Source of the DNA: Silene conica
Taxonomy: Eukaryota > Streptophyta > Magnoliopsida > Caryophyllales > Caryophyllaceae
Length of the DNA: 64,000 nt
Direction of reading: 5' to 3'
Assembly (NCBI GenBank): GCA_029255685.2
Contig: CM055314.2
Span: 40,923,790 to 40,987,789 of the forward strand
Position numbers and translations under genes: made by a program. Under the pieces are notes generated by a model. It had not been told where the DNA came from. It worked only from the letters and a program-made list of their open reading frames with translations, and searched no databases. This document shows, in pieces, positions 1 to 10,835 of the stretch (its first letter is position 1; each line of letters starts with the position of its first letter).

Positions 1-332
1 TTGTTTGCACCATGGGTTATGAAGCGTCTTTGCAAATTGGATTCCATTGCATAGATGAGTACGTTCTTTATCGCACCCGCTTCCATGACGAAGTCGCTAT
101 GAGCGCGAACTTCGTTAGCTCTAGCTCCAGTTCCTGGGTGTGCCGGAATTGGCTCAGTTAAGTACTTAAGCTTTCCGTCAGCAATGGCAGCATTCCGTAG
201 TGCTGCCTCCCAGTCAGAGAAGTTTGACCCATCATTCCTCAGTCTAGTAGACTGATTCATGGAGTCCATGAAGGCTTTTAGCCAGGATTCACGTGCTAGC
301 TTGGCACTTGGCATTGGGTCTTCACCAGCCAT
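1..332 (-). CDS. Ty1/copia gag, N-terminal part (runs off the window)
   Basis: The minus strand is open from an ATG at 332 to the window edge, about 110 codons with no stop. The translation begins MAGEDPMPSAKLARESW and continues with FSDWEAALRNAAIADGK and a stretch like LKYLTEPIPAHPG. An NFxxWxxxLR-type start followed by LxxPIP is how plant copia gag (UBN2/retrotran_gag) proteins begin. Gag would form the virus-like particle that carries the element RNA in the cytoplasm. The PBS and LTR lie upstream on the same strand (2027-3050), so the order LTR, PBS, leader, gag is right for a 5' end. The rest of the polyprotein is outside the window. The family call is from motif recognition; the frame is read directly. 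Confidence 0.75.
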   Translation of the reverse strand, partial: MAGEDPMPSAKLARESWLKAFMDSMNQSTRLRNDGSNFSDWEAALRNAAIADGKLKYLTEPIPAHPGTGARANEVRAHSDFVMEAGAIKNVLIYAMESNLQRRFITHGAN

Positions 333-2026
333 TAGTTATACAACAGTTTAAATTGAACGTGTTCTACACTGAAAAGAAGATAAAGACAAAACCCTATAAG
401 CAACTCATTGTTGTGATTTAAGTCTATATTAAATTGCATTTAAACTCGTAGACTCATGCATTTATATAATTGATCTCCCTCAAGAATTATATAAACGATC
501 CCAAGACTCAATTTCCGTATATTGATAAGCCCACAGTTTGGCTAATTCCACCGTTGGAACTCTTGGTCGATAAATTTCCGTAAATCCTATCTATTAGTCC
601 ATCTCAGTCGCTAGATAGTATCGAGTGACCATGATGTTGAGATAAAATAAATCATCTGTTCCCACTTACCCGACGTAGAAGGGGTCATATTATGCCTACC
701 GACGAAGAAGGGATTCATGGGAGTCTGATTTATAAAGACTATTCTCAATTTTTTTGGTTATACGAGGAAGACCCCATCAACTTTTATTTATCCATTTTAA
801 GTGAACTAATATCTAGCATATGCGTGAATGAATGAAATAAAGTGATGGCTTTGCAATTGAGATGTGACATTTGTATTGTCACAGAAAAATAACGCGTAAC
901 CTCTATATGAGTCAGTTTTCAGGCATGTTATAGGTGGTTTGGTTTTAGGCGGAATATGATGCAAGCTATTATCGATGAAAGCATAAAAATAAATGCAATA
1001 AACGTAAATAAAAGTCCTAGTGTGGCCTATCCTACCAAAATAAACATAAAACAACTTGGAATCCACCGTTGGACCCTAGAACGAAGCTTGTCTTGATGTT
1101 CCATCTTGGTCTTTGCAGCGGGAGTGAGCATCCGGTCTCCGTCTTTGGTCTCACAAAATTACTAATTTAAATTACAAATATAACCCTATTTACATTCTAA
1201 TTTAAATACAAAAGTAATTACATGGCAAAAACCAAAACGGAGATTCAAGATCTCAAAATTACAAACAAGACTGTGTCCCATCATTACGGTGACACAATCT
1301 TCTAAGGCCACACTAAGTTACAACCGTTTGCAAAAATTAAATACGTTATTGAAAGCATTCAAGAGGCATTCAACAAGACGATAAATAAAATGCATCAACT
1401 AAAATTAAAATTCATTCATGACATAATACTGTTATTATGATTAACAAATCTTACCAAACCACCTTTTCGGGATTAAAATTATGTGATTATACCGTTTTAA
1501 CCACTTTAATTTTAACAAGTTTATAATCCATTATCTTAAACCGTTTTAAAATAATATGTATCAAACGAGAGTGAACCGTTTCACAAAAATAATATATTAT
1601 TTCCGTATACAGCATATTACTTTTGGCCAAGGGAAAATAAAAACAAGTTATTTTCGGAAAAAATAAAACACGACTGTTACAGGGAAGTGGTCGACCGACC
1701 TCAACATGGGGTCGACCGACCTACTGACAAAAAAAAAATTTCCTGTATCAGCAGAGAGGTCTACCGACCTCCTGACGAATTTTTTTTTTTTTTTTGTAAC
1801 AGTAGAATGGTCGACCGACCTATTAACCAGGTCGACCGACCACAAAACAAGAAACCGAGTTTCTGAAAACGCAAAAGAGAAACTGCCGAAAAACCGAAAC
1901 CCTACGCGGGTGTTGGTCAACCGACCACAATAATGGGTCGACCGACTCACACGCCGGCAGAAATCGATTTTCAAAATTTTTAACCAAAACTTATGAAAAA
2001 CACAAAAGTAAAATCTCGTGGCCCTG
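333..2026 (-). other. Copia leader (untranslated region between PBS and gag)
   Basis: These 1.7 kb lie between the tRNA-iMet binding site and the gag ATG on the minus strand. I see no supported coding sequence; open frames at 806-1066 and 1648-1974 are short and unlike any known protein. The part near the PBS holds three pairs of a 12-base GGTCGACCGACC-type motif at 1689/1710, 1809/1830 and 1915/1936, each pair spaced 21 bases, plus one unpaired variant at 1758. T-rich runs lie between them. Confidence 0.6.
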
Positions 2027-2038
2027 GCTCTGATACCA
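2027..2038 (-). other. Primer-binding site, tRNA-iMet type
   Basis: The plus strand reads GCTCTGATACCA; the minus strand is TGGTATCAGAGC, complementary to the 3' end of plant initiator tRNA-Met. It lies two bases inside the LTR edge at 2041, so this LTR acts as the 5' LTR of the element reading left. Confidence 0.85.
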
Positions 2039-2040
2039 CT

Positions 2041-3050
2041 TGTGTGGAATAAAACATGTATTCGCCCTAAACATGAAGGATTATAACGAATTTTACAGTT
2101 GAGATTATTGTCATAAGTTAAAAAAAAACATGAAAAGAATACAACCTTGGGTCCTTGCTTGAATAGGCCTAAGAACAGGAATTAAAGTAAATTCCCTCCT
2201 ATAACTTGCACCCAAGACTTTGTTTAAGATGATGTCGCGTGTGCTAGAAAGGCTCTCCATTTGCCTTGCAATATGGGGAGAGTTTTGTGAGGTTTTAGAT
2301 GTGAGATCTGGGTTTTGGGAAAAGGCGGTTCTCAAAACCCTAATTTCCTTGAGATGTGTTTTATCAGTAAAACAATCAAAGAAGCAGTAACCAGACAAAA
2401 GGAGAAAGACTCTCCTTATGTAGTGATTGGGTCGGCCGAACGGGTTGAGGTGAGAGTGGGCTTTTCCCACTCTTACCTTATACCTTTGCGTGATTCGACC
2501 CGATTAGATAAATATTATTCGCGGGTTTTATTTATAAATCGTACACGTGTTATCAGATATTAATACAGTCGATGTATTAATAATGGTCTGATAAAATTAC
2601 GATATTGTATAATTACCCAAATTAATATAACTGTTTATATTAATACGCGAATACAATATTTAATTAAATATAACCGTTTATATTTAATTTACGAATTAAT
2701 CATGTAATCCGTGTTAGCTAAAATTATTTAATCCGTATTAAATAATAATCTCAACATCTTATTGACTAATTTAATAGTCAATACCTCTGACTAACTGTTT
2801 AGTCGTATTCGGCATAAATGTGACTGTATTTTCGTACCTTCACATCTCTCAAACGTGTCCTATAGGTGTGACGTATAGGGACCAGTTGATCACCGCCATC
2901 CGTATGACAATAACGTCAAACTTATCTAGCAAGCCAACCGTTATTGATAAACGTGGATCAACTGATAATAATACTGAAGTATGCCCTTGTGATCCTTAAA
3001 GAGATTTAATAAGTCATTGTACTTAATTGTCAAGGACACCAGCCCCAACA
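2041..3050 (-). mobile_element. Copia LTR (1010 bp) with internal sequence on both sides
   Basis: The plus strand starts TGTGTGG next to the PBS and ends CCCCAACA, giving TG...CA ends. On the minus strand the LTR start TGTTGGGG is preceded by the purine-rich AAGTGGGAGAT, the usual copia polypurine tract. The left side therefore carries a PBS and the right side a PPT. One LTR serves as 5' LTR for the left element and 3' LTR for the right one, as in tandem copies or a recombined array. Its sequence resembles the LTR at 61121-62390, including the stretch with GATCACCRCC near 2890, so both belong to related families. Confidence 0.8.
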
Positions 3051-3550
3051 ATCTCCCACTTGTCCGTACAAGGGTATGTGCAATGACGTTATCACACTAC
3101 ATGTGGAGGACACAAGCTCCAACAATATTCTTATGTCAAATATGGTATACACTGTTAGTAACTCTCACTGAGTCACCGCTATATTGTGTCTGACCAAACT
3201 AGTTACTATTTATATAAAAAAATTCTGATTCTTTTTGCGTCGATAACTTCGCAGTTATATGGAACTTTGAACCTATATTTTTAGTGACTAGTGAATACCT
3301 AAATTTTCATTTGTTCTCTCTGAAGCTCCCTGTACATGAATATTATGTCACTAAAAAAGCATCTTTCATAATGGGAGAGGGTCAAATCTGATTTACTGTG
3401 TTAAACTTCCGTACTCCGTATAGCCTATGAGATGAGGAATGTCATACGGACACCAGAAATGAGAGTTATTTGTGTGCTTTAATCAAATACTTGGACGTGC
3501 ACTTTTAAAATGCACAGTTGCACACGGAATAGCAAAGAATGCCTTGTAGG
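3051..3550 (-). mobile_element. 3' internal end of a second copia copy, with PPT
   Basis: Bases 3051-3061 are the complement of the polypurine tract AAGTGGGAGAT. Beyond it lies non-coding sequence of the kind found between pol and the 3' LTR of plant copia elements. I see no pol motifs, so the copy is truncated somewhere near 3550. The right boundary is a guess. Confidence 0.5.
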
Positions 3551-4004
3551 TAAAGTTTGTCCTTGATGTGTGAATAAAATGCTACAGAGATAAAGTCATA
3601 TAGCCCATCAGAAGGAAAAGTAGGGTCAGAATTGAGCAGTAATGCATTTCCTTTTCCCATTGTCTGGCTCATCCTCCTTTCTTAACTTGTATTTTGATTT
3701 TATCCTTCTTGCTTTGTATTCTATAAGTCCTTGTTTTTAAGGCGCATATAAGGAGAAGTAGGAAAGCTTCCTCTGAGTCACTGCCTTTTGACTTAACTTC
3801 TTTCTTTATTTTTGGAATTCTAGCCTTTCTTTGGGCTAGCTAACTAGCTATTCGCCTTTTCATACTTATTCGACCTACCTTGCTGTACCTTTACCTTCTT
3901 CGCATTTAGTAGCAACCATTCGGGAGATGCCCCTTGGGCAGTAGATCTACCTGCAGCTGTAAATAGAACTAATAAACTAATAGAACTAGCACTTTCCCCT
4001 ATTC
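3551..4004. other. Possible organelle-derived (mitochondrial-like) DNA
   Basis: This stretch has more balanced base composition than its neighbours and lacks their AT-rich runs. Phrases around 3820-3860 (many GCTAG) and 3920-3960 resemble plant mitochondrial intergenic DNA in style. No gene is visible. The call rests on impression only, and a diverged repeat is equally possible. Confidence 0.3.
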
Positions 4005-4395
4005 CACTACAAAAAAACACTGTGTTTGCGACGGAATATTTGCGACGGACAGAAAATCTGTCGCAAAAATTGGTTTGGGACGGATTTTGGGACGGAATTT
4101 ATTTTTGCGACGGACCCAAAATTTCAAGACCCGCGAAGCAAAAGTCAAATGGCGGGAAAGTTTGCGACGGAAAATCCGTCGCAAATATTGACTTTTGCGA
4201 CGGAATTTCCGTCGCAAATAATTGACCAGACTTGACCAAAATCTGGTTCAGGGTCAAACTTTGACCAGATTTGCGATGGAAATTTCGTCGCTAAAGTCAA
4301 AATTTGCGACGGAATTTCCGTCGCAAATCTGGTCAAAGTTTGACCTGGACCAGATTTGCGACGGAAATTCCGTCGCAAATTTCCGTCCCAAAAGT
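4005..4395. repeat. CACTA left terminus and subterminal repeats
   Basis: After CACTACAAAAAAACAC comes a dense set of direct and inverted copies of TTTGCGACGGAA and its complement TTCCGTCGCAAA, often as back-to-back palindromes. This is the classic arrangement of transposase-binding sites near En/Spm ends. Further single copies occur near 4770-4795 and 4915-4930, inside the leader. Confidence 0.85.
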
Positions 4396-5085
4396 TTTTT
4401 ATACAGACCCCGCGGGTCTTATATTTCCCCAAATCAATTTACAAAACTTAAAACCTAAAACCTAAAACGCGATTTGCGACACCCAATTGCAACCACCACC
4501 ACCCCTAATTGCAACCACCACACCACCACCACCCTACCACGCCGCCGCCGTCGCCGCCGCAGGACACCTCCTCCTCCTTCCTCCTTCTCCTTCCTTCCTC
4601 CTCCTTCCTCTCCTTCTCCTTTCTTCTCCCTGCCACCTGCCACCTAACCGCCGCCACCACCTCACTGCCGCCACCTTGCCGCCGCCACTTCCTTCTTCCT
4701 TCTCCATTTCTCCTTATGTATGTATACTAACTTTCGTTATTTATATACCGTCTTAATTAGTTATGTTTAATCCGTCGCAAAATTCCGTCGCAAATTCCGT
4801 ATTATTGTTTTTTATTGTTATTAGGAATAGTTAGTTTAGTTTAATTGTTATTTGATTAGTTTAGTTAGTATTGTTAGGTGATTAGTAATATTAGGTTAGT
4901 AGCTAATTTCGTCCCAAATCCGTCGCATATTGTTGTTAAGATGTTTATGACGAATGATTTTGATATAAAATTTCCATTGTTGTTGATTGTTACTGTTGTT
5001 GATTTGTTTAGAATATTCTTGAATAGTACCTGTTCAATAATTACACATTAGGTGTAATTGTTGAATAGTCCCCGTTTTGGGATTG
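4396..5085. other. CACTA leader, low-complexity C/T-rich block
   Basis: Bases 4480-4715 are very rich in CCACC, CCGCC and TCCTCC. Overlapping proline-, leucine- and serine-rich frames there follow from composition and are not supported as proteins. The rest is AT-rich with a few CCGTCGCAAA copies. This is probably promoter and 5' untranslated sequence of the transposase. Confidence 0.45.
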
Positions 5086-5296
5086 TCTTTGAATCTTTCA
5101 TGCCATTTAGGTAGTAAACACTCTTATATTTTCTTGATTGTAATGAAACAAAAATTGGGCAACACTTCCTTATTGTTCTCCAAGTACATTCTATATAATG
5201 TATTTGGAGAACAATAGGGAAGTGCTGCCTAATTTTTGTCTCATTACAATCAAGAAAATATAAGAGTGTTTACTAATGGTATGAAAGATTCAAAGA
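5086..5296. repeat. Near-perfect 211-bp inverted repeat (hairpin) in the transposase leader
   Basis: The left arm starts TCTTTGAATCTTTCA (5086) and the right arm ends with its exact complement (5296). The arms pair almost throughout, apart from a few substitutions and a 4-base bulge near 5108. The loop is six bases, CTATAT at 5191-5196. As RNA it would give a stem of roughly 100 pairs. Confidence 0.85.
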
Positions 5297-5356
5297 TGGG
5301 TTTAGGTTGGAGAGATAAAGACCCCAGACCAATATATCAAATTGTTTTTTTTGCAG

Positions 5357-5725
5357 GTTGGTGTTGGTGTTGGTGTTGGTGTTGGTGTTGGTGTTGGTGT
5401 TGGTGTTGGTGTTGGTGTTGGTGTATGTGTTGGTGTTGGTGTTGATGTTGTTGTTAGTTGATGTTGTTGTTGTTGTTTTTGTTGTTGTTGTTAGTTGATG
5501 TTGTTGTTTTTGTTTTTGTTGTTGTTGTTAGTTGATGTTGTTGTTTTTGTTTTTGTTGTTGTTGTTGTTGTTAGTTGATGTTATTGTTTTTGTTGTTGTT
5601 GTTGTTAGTTGATGTTGTTAATTGGCTAGATAGTTGTTAACTAGTTGTTGTTGTTAGTTGTTGTTATATATGTAGTTGTTGTTATGTAGTTGTTGTTGTT
5701 AATTAGTTGTTGTTGTTGTTTGTTA
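5357..5725. repeat. GGTGTT microsatellite and TTG-rich minisatellite
   Basis: Bases 5357-5430 are about a dozen GGTGTT units. They are followed to about 5725 by TTG runs separated by repeated GTTAGTTGATG units. The open frames here are runs of Trp-Cys or similar and are not genes. The array ends just before the transposase ATG. Confidence 0.9.
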
Positions 5726-5742
5726 AAATATGTAGATTTGCT

Positions 5743-6890
5743 ATGAAGAGGTTAGAAAGAAAATGGATGTATGAAAGGTTGGATTCTAGGAAAAAAATAA
5801 GGCAGGATTTCGTAATTGGTGTTAATGAATTCATTAACTATGTTAAGCAACAAGACGAATTCGTTAGAAATAGAGAAATTAGGTGTCCATGTTCTAAGTG
5901 CAAGAATACAAAGTATTTAGTTGAACATGAAGTACGGAAACACCTTGGTTTGAGAGGGTTTTGTGATAACTATTACGATTGGGTGTGTCACGGAGAGAAA
6001 TTCTCCGTTGAGGAAGAGGGAAGCTCATCAATGCACTCCGACAATCCTTATAGGGATATGGTAGAAGATGCGTTACGCGATAGCATTGATCAAATTAGAG
6101 AAGATGCTCTTAACGCCGAGGTGGTCGATGAATCTCCAAATCCTAATGTATTAGCTTTTTTCCAAATGCTAAAACATGCCGAACAACCTCTTTATGTAAG
6201 AAGTCGTATGTCATTGCTACAGTCAGCTTCAAGGTTGATCACTTTAAAATGTGAATTCAACTTAGCTGAAAAATGTGTAGATGGTTTTGCGTCATATATC
6301 GGAGATATGATTCCTGAAAATAATCTTATGACGCGTAACTACTACGAAACCAAAAAAGTTCTTAAAGCTCTTCAACTTCCCCATGAGAAGATAGATGCCT
6401 GCTCGGGAGGATGTATGATTTTCTGGATGGACGACGCTCACCTTGATAAGTGCAGAAAATGTGGTACGAATAGGTACAAATTAGAGAAAAATGCAAATGG
6501 TAAAAGAGTTCCCGAAAAGTTCTTAACTTATTTTCCATTAGGACCACGGTTGCAACGCTTTTATGCCACAAAGCACATCGCGGGCGAAATGCGTTGGCAT
6601 TATGAAAACCCTCGTGTTAGTTGAACAATGTCTCATCCAAGTGACGGGGAGGCTCGGAAACAATTTGATCGGTTGCATCCTGATTTTGCATCTGAGCCTA
6701 GGAATGTCCGTCTTGGACTTTGCACTGATGGTTTCGCACCGTTTAGTCAATTCGGGAAGCAATATTCATGTTGGCCGGTGATACTTACTCCATACAATTT
6801 ACCACCCTGGCTCTGTATGAAAAGATAGTTTATGCTCTTAACATTACTTATTCCCGGTCCCCACAATCCAAAGAAAAACCTAGACGTCTA
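5743..6890 (+). pseudogene. CACTA transposase, 5' part (disrupted)
   Basis: This is the N-terminal half of an En/Spm transposase, the enzyme that would bind the element ends and excise it in the nucleus. From the ATG at 5743 the product begins MKRLERKWMYERLDSRKK. It has the transposase-associated domain with a zinc-ligand set (RCPCSKCKN, then a conserved His, then WVCHGE). A middle region follows, then the start of the Transposase_21 domain with CSGGCMIFW, CRKCG and HIAGEMRWHYENP. I prefer ATG 5743 to the open frame start at 5707 because family members start close to WMYERLDS. The frame has two in-frame stops, TGA at 6622-6624 just before MSHPSDGEA and TAG at 6826-6828 before LTLLIPGP. It is then cut at 6890 in the codons for LDVY by an LTR element. 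It continues at 18461. It is dead as read. Confidence 0.85.
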
Positions 6891-7017
6891 TGTAATACTT
6901 CGCGTTTAAGAGCATATATATATATATATATATATATGTACTACTTGTGTTGGTCTTACGCTTGTGGGGTGTGTTGTTATCGTTGAGGGGTGGCGAACTT
7001 CGGGACGAAGCTCATTT

Positions 7018-7043
7018 TAAGGAGGGAAGGCTGTAATACCCCG
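7018..7043 (+). promoter_or_regulatory. Second polypurine tract and LTR start inside the LTR
   Basis: TAAGGAGGGAAGGC is followed by TGTAATACCCCG. The preceding sequence includes TTCGGGACGAAG, the style of the pol 3' end next to the PPT in gypsy elements. The same arrangement occurs at 13082-13107 in the right LTR and in element B at 29248 and 35403. Confidence 0.75.
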
Positions 7044-8630
7044 TATGTTAACCTCGGTCAATGGTGGTCAAACCATGTTTTATACACGTATTTCAAACGA
7101 AACGTTTATGAAGTATTTTACGTAAACTATTATTATTTTTATAAATCGTATTTCTACGATTATTTCTCATTTCATAATCATTTTTATATTTGATGATTAT
7201 TTCATAAAATGAGATTTCATTCGTATTTCTTTAATTTTGATAATATATTTATAATTAAATATATTTCTATTTTATGAATAGTTCTCATCTATACCTAATT
7301 CCTTTTATTTGTTAAAGTCGTAATTATATTTAAATACTATTTTTTTTATATATTCCTATGTGATAATATTTTAATATTTCTATAATTTATATTATATGGA
7401 CTACAATACTACCGTACTAATAATTTTGTATTCTTGCAATTAAATTAATTAGTATAATTAATTATACGTACTCGTTGATTTAAGTCACGAGTTGAGAACG
7501 TGTTAGAATGTCTCGGGATGCGTGATGGGCCGAGCAATAAGATAAGTGGGCTCACATGTTTACTCTATGTTACCATTTACCACAACCCAAACCCATACCC
7601 TAGCTAATCCATCGACAAACATGAACCCTATTCTTGACATCAGTCTTTTGATTGCCTCCATCCATCGACAAAAAAATAAAAAATAAAAAAAATAAACCTA
7701 ATCCTTATCTGTCACCATGGTAGAGGAAGAACGAGAACATCAACCACCTTCATCATCGTTATCGTCACTGTAAGACAAACTCGTATTCATGTTTCGACTT
7801 AGTCCTATGTTTCGTCTTTTAATTGCTTTATACGAATGCTTTCTGATTTAGTTTTGATATGAGTCTCGGGGTAGTCGTCCTAGGGTGTTTATAGTTTAGC
7901 GTGGTTATGGTAGGGTGGCTCATGGTGGTCGGAACACCGTATTTTGACGGCAGGTTTAGAGGCGACCAAAAACAGAGGAGAAACACCTTGTTGCGGACTG
8001 CTTGTGTTGGGTTTTCGGTTTGGTTAGAGGAAGGTTTTGCATCTGGACTTGGTCGTGTAATGTTTATTAGAGTAGTGACAACCACCGTGATACACTGTAG
8101 TGGCCGTAGGTGAAGGCTAGGGCTGTGGTGGTCGGAAAACAGAAGGGAATAGGAAGAGGGTGAAAAAAACAGGGTGTACCGACCAGTTTAGTGTTAGGTT
8201 TGTGGCGGTTTTTGATGGGGTTTTTGGGGGATCGAAGAGTCACCTTTACCTCCTATGAGACCACCGTGGGTTGGTGGTAACCACGGTGGTGGCTAGTTGA
8301 GCGGTTGGGCACGGTGGAGAGAGAGAGGGAGGCGTGAGAAAAGAAGTTGAGATGGTGGCTGAAAGTAGCGATGGACAGTGTGTGCAGGCTGTTTTGACAA
8401 CCTGTTTAGGGCGGTTAGGACGGTCTTTGGTGGTGACCTATGGGTGGAAGTTGTAGTGGGTAGTACGAACTTTAGGTTGGGGCCAGTGGTGTCGGTGATG
8501 AGGGACCAAGTTAGTGTCGATGGTGTCGCGAAGTTGGTGTCGGGTCTGATCGATTTCGATGTTGCTGTTGTCGGGTTTGTTGCTGTTGTCGTTTTTGTTG
8601 CTGTGGTTATTATTATTAATATTATTATTA

Positions 8631-9371
8631 TTTTTTTTTTTTTGGTGAAATGTGAGTGAGTATATTATATCATAGACAAAGTTACAAGGGAGGTAAGGGT
8701 TCTAGCCCCCTTACTAGCAATACATCAAGGATAAACTTTTCGAAACCAGTCTAAACATTCCTGATCATTTGACTCCTCTATTTTCTTATGCAACCTACTC
8801 TTCAACTCTCGTACAATGCTATCAACCATATGATCAGGCCTATGCATCAGAGCATGTATACGCGTTTCATTTCTTTGTCTCCAAATATGGTATTGGAAGG
8901 CATTGAAGATAGCAATTCGAATTTTCCAGATTTTTGAAGTTCTGCTTCTATGCCCCCTATCTGCCAAGGTAATTTGCATCTCAAGTTTATTCTGTAATTG
9001 CTGCTTCACCAAAGTAGAAAAATGGCAATCCTCAAATAAATGATCAATGGTCTCAGGATATATTTGACACAGAAAGCATAAATCATCTTGGCAGCAGCCA
9101 AATCTGACAAGTTTGCTTTTGGTATTCATACCTTCTTGTAATCTCATCCAGGTAATTAAGGAATGTTTGGGTACATTCCAGTTATTCCACACAACTGCTG
9201 CCCAAGGTTTTTCGATTCCTTCTGGGTTCACCCATTGGTAACCTTCCTTGACACTATATCCCTTAGGATTACTGATCCATTCATTGTTGCTATATCCTGT
9301 TTTGAATGTTTCTTTCGTTTTGCAGATAGTCTTCCAAACCCAAGGAGCATCCACAAGAGGAGAATAATCAT
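8631..9371 (-). mobile_element. LINE-A: 5'-truncated L1-type LINE fragment
   Basis: A run of 13 T at 8631-8643 is the complement of a poly(A) tail, so the LINE reads on the minus strand. Only the last part of ORF2 remains. It sits in a TTA-rich stretch of the left LTR of element C. The stretch ATTAATATTATTATTATT recurs on the right at about 9400-9417, consistent with a target duplication plus about 27 extra bases at the 5' junction. The right LTR has no insertion at this site. Confidence 0.8.
8725..9371 (-). pseudogene. LINE ORF2 C-terminal end (zf-RVT region)
   Basis: The open frame runs from the 5' truncation near 9371 to a stop at 8725, about 215 codons without an internal stop. It reads WKTICKTKETFKTGY, then VPKHSLITWMRLQEGMNTKSKL. 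A Cys/His cluster (CCQDDLCFLC, then TIDHLFEDC) follows: the zinc-binding zf-RVT domain found after the reverse transcriptase in plant L1 elements. A tail with YHIWRQRNETR comes last. The reverse transcriptase and endonuclease are missing, so it cannot function. It aligns by eye with the C-terminus of LINE-B at 14869-17150 but is a different copy and clearly diverged. Confidence 0.8.
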
Positions 9372-9439
9372 GCTTATTATTGTTTATTCATCCTACATCC
9401 ATTAATATTATTATTATTGCTACACTACTAATCTACTAT

Positions 9440-9452
9440 TGTTTATTCATCC

Positions 9453-9522
<70 letters not shown>

Positions 9523-9605
9523 TACTACTACTACTACTACTATTGTTTATCCTTATTATTATTATTATTATTATTATTAGAGTTATTATTTTTATTGATA
9601 TTATT
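9440..9605. repeat. (TTA)n and (CTA)n microsatellite
   Basis: Perfect TTA units, then CTA units, then TTA again, inside the left LTR of element C. The right LTR has matching arrays at 14660-14800 and 17151-17205. The frames of poly-Tyr and poly-Ile here are artefacts. Confidence 0.95.
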
Positions 9606-10835
9606 TTTTTTTAGTAGATATTATTATTATTGTATGGTTGTTATTATATGGTCAATATCAAGTATGGTTAATATTAGTAAATGTTACTCCTGTTTTAATT
9701 ATTAAAGTTGTTAAGTAAATTTTATACAAGAATGTGACGGTTATCGATAGTCGACTATGTTTTCAATGTCCGTTTATTTAATTGAAGTTGGTTATAAAAG
9801 TAATAAGGACGAGTTGTTTAAGTTAATTGAAGTAGTCATATTTAATACGGTCTCGTTATGCATAATATATATAATTTAAATCGTTAATTTGAATAAGTGG
9901 TATATTATATTTTCTTACATAGTTATAGTAGTTAGTAATTATGTATATTATTTTATTAGGTGTTGAGTATGTGATGGAGTGATTCTACACATTGGATGTT
10001 AGCTGCGTGATGGGATAATATTGCTATCTAGGTAGGATACACTGGCACTATACTCTATGATGTGTTATGAATGATTGTTGGATTGTGTGTTATGGATGCT
10101 GAGCATGAGTAATATGAGAATGATATTGGTTGGATTGAGTGTTGATTATTATTATCGGCATGAGCATTTATTTATTTAATAGCATGATTGATTAAGAGTA
10201 TTGTTGCATTCATGAGCATGGCATATGCATTGGTTACTGAGAAAGTTACGGAACGGATATTGATTTGATATAAAGCCCAGGGTGGTTCTGCAGACCAGGC
10301 CTGGTGTCTTATAAGCTATTGAGCTGGTGTTCGGTGACGACCGATTATAGTCTGCCGGGAGGTTCGGTATGGCTTGGTGTTTCGGGTTTGAGATTGGTGT
10401 TTCGGGTTTGAGATTGAGATGGTGATTGAGCTCGAGCATATCATGGCATTTGCATATCATTTAACTGTTGCATTATAATTATTGTGTTATCCTACTCAAC
10501 CGCGAGGTTGACAGTGTATTCGTGTACACCTACGATGATCCGGAATAAGGAGTAGATTCTACAGGTCAGAAACAGATGGACTAGGAGCTTGGGCAAGGAG
10601 AGAGACATGGCTTGGACCTACTTAGAATTAGATCACAAACATAGATGTTATCAGTTGTACTTTATTTCTTGCATAATAGTTGTTATATCAAAAGTTTTAA
10701 TTTAATCAGTTTTTATATAAAGTCTTTGGTTTGTTTTACTTTGTTATTCACTACCTTGGACATTCCGAGATGGTAACAACTCTATTTATTTGAGAATGTC
10801 TTGCTAAAGGCTCTTAAATAAATGGGGGTGTTACA

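Larger units (their letters stand above)
6891..10835 (+). repeat. Left LTR of element C, containing LINE fragment A
   Basis: The LTR is about 3.2 kb once LINE-A (8631-9371) is removed. It has an (AT)n run near 6911-6937. A second purine tract and LTR-like start, AAGGAGGGAAGGC then TGTAATACCCCG, lies at 7019-7043. A G-rich block (7900-8630) shows frames such as 8378-8659, and (TTA)n and (CTA)n arrays lie at 9400-9600. The G-rich frames are also present in the right LTR only because both LTRs were copied from one template. I do not call them genes. Confidence 0.9.

Noticed and set aside
2027-2038. tRNA-like sequence at the several PBS positions
   Set aside because: Only 12-17 bases match tRNA 3' ends and their place next to LTRs shows they are primer sites; no tRNA gene folds there.
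4487-4756. Pro/Leu/Ser-rich frames
   Set aside because: Overlapping frames in a C/T-rich low-complexity block; composition explains them.
5236-5445. Trp-Cys repeat frame
   Set aside because: Translation of a GGTGTT microsatellite.
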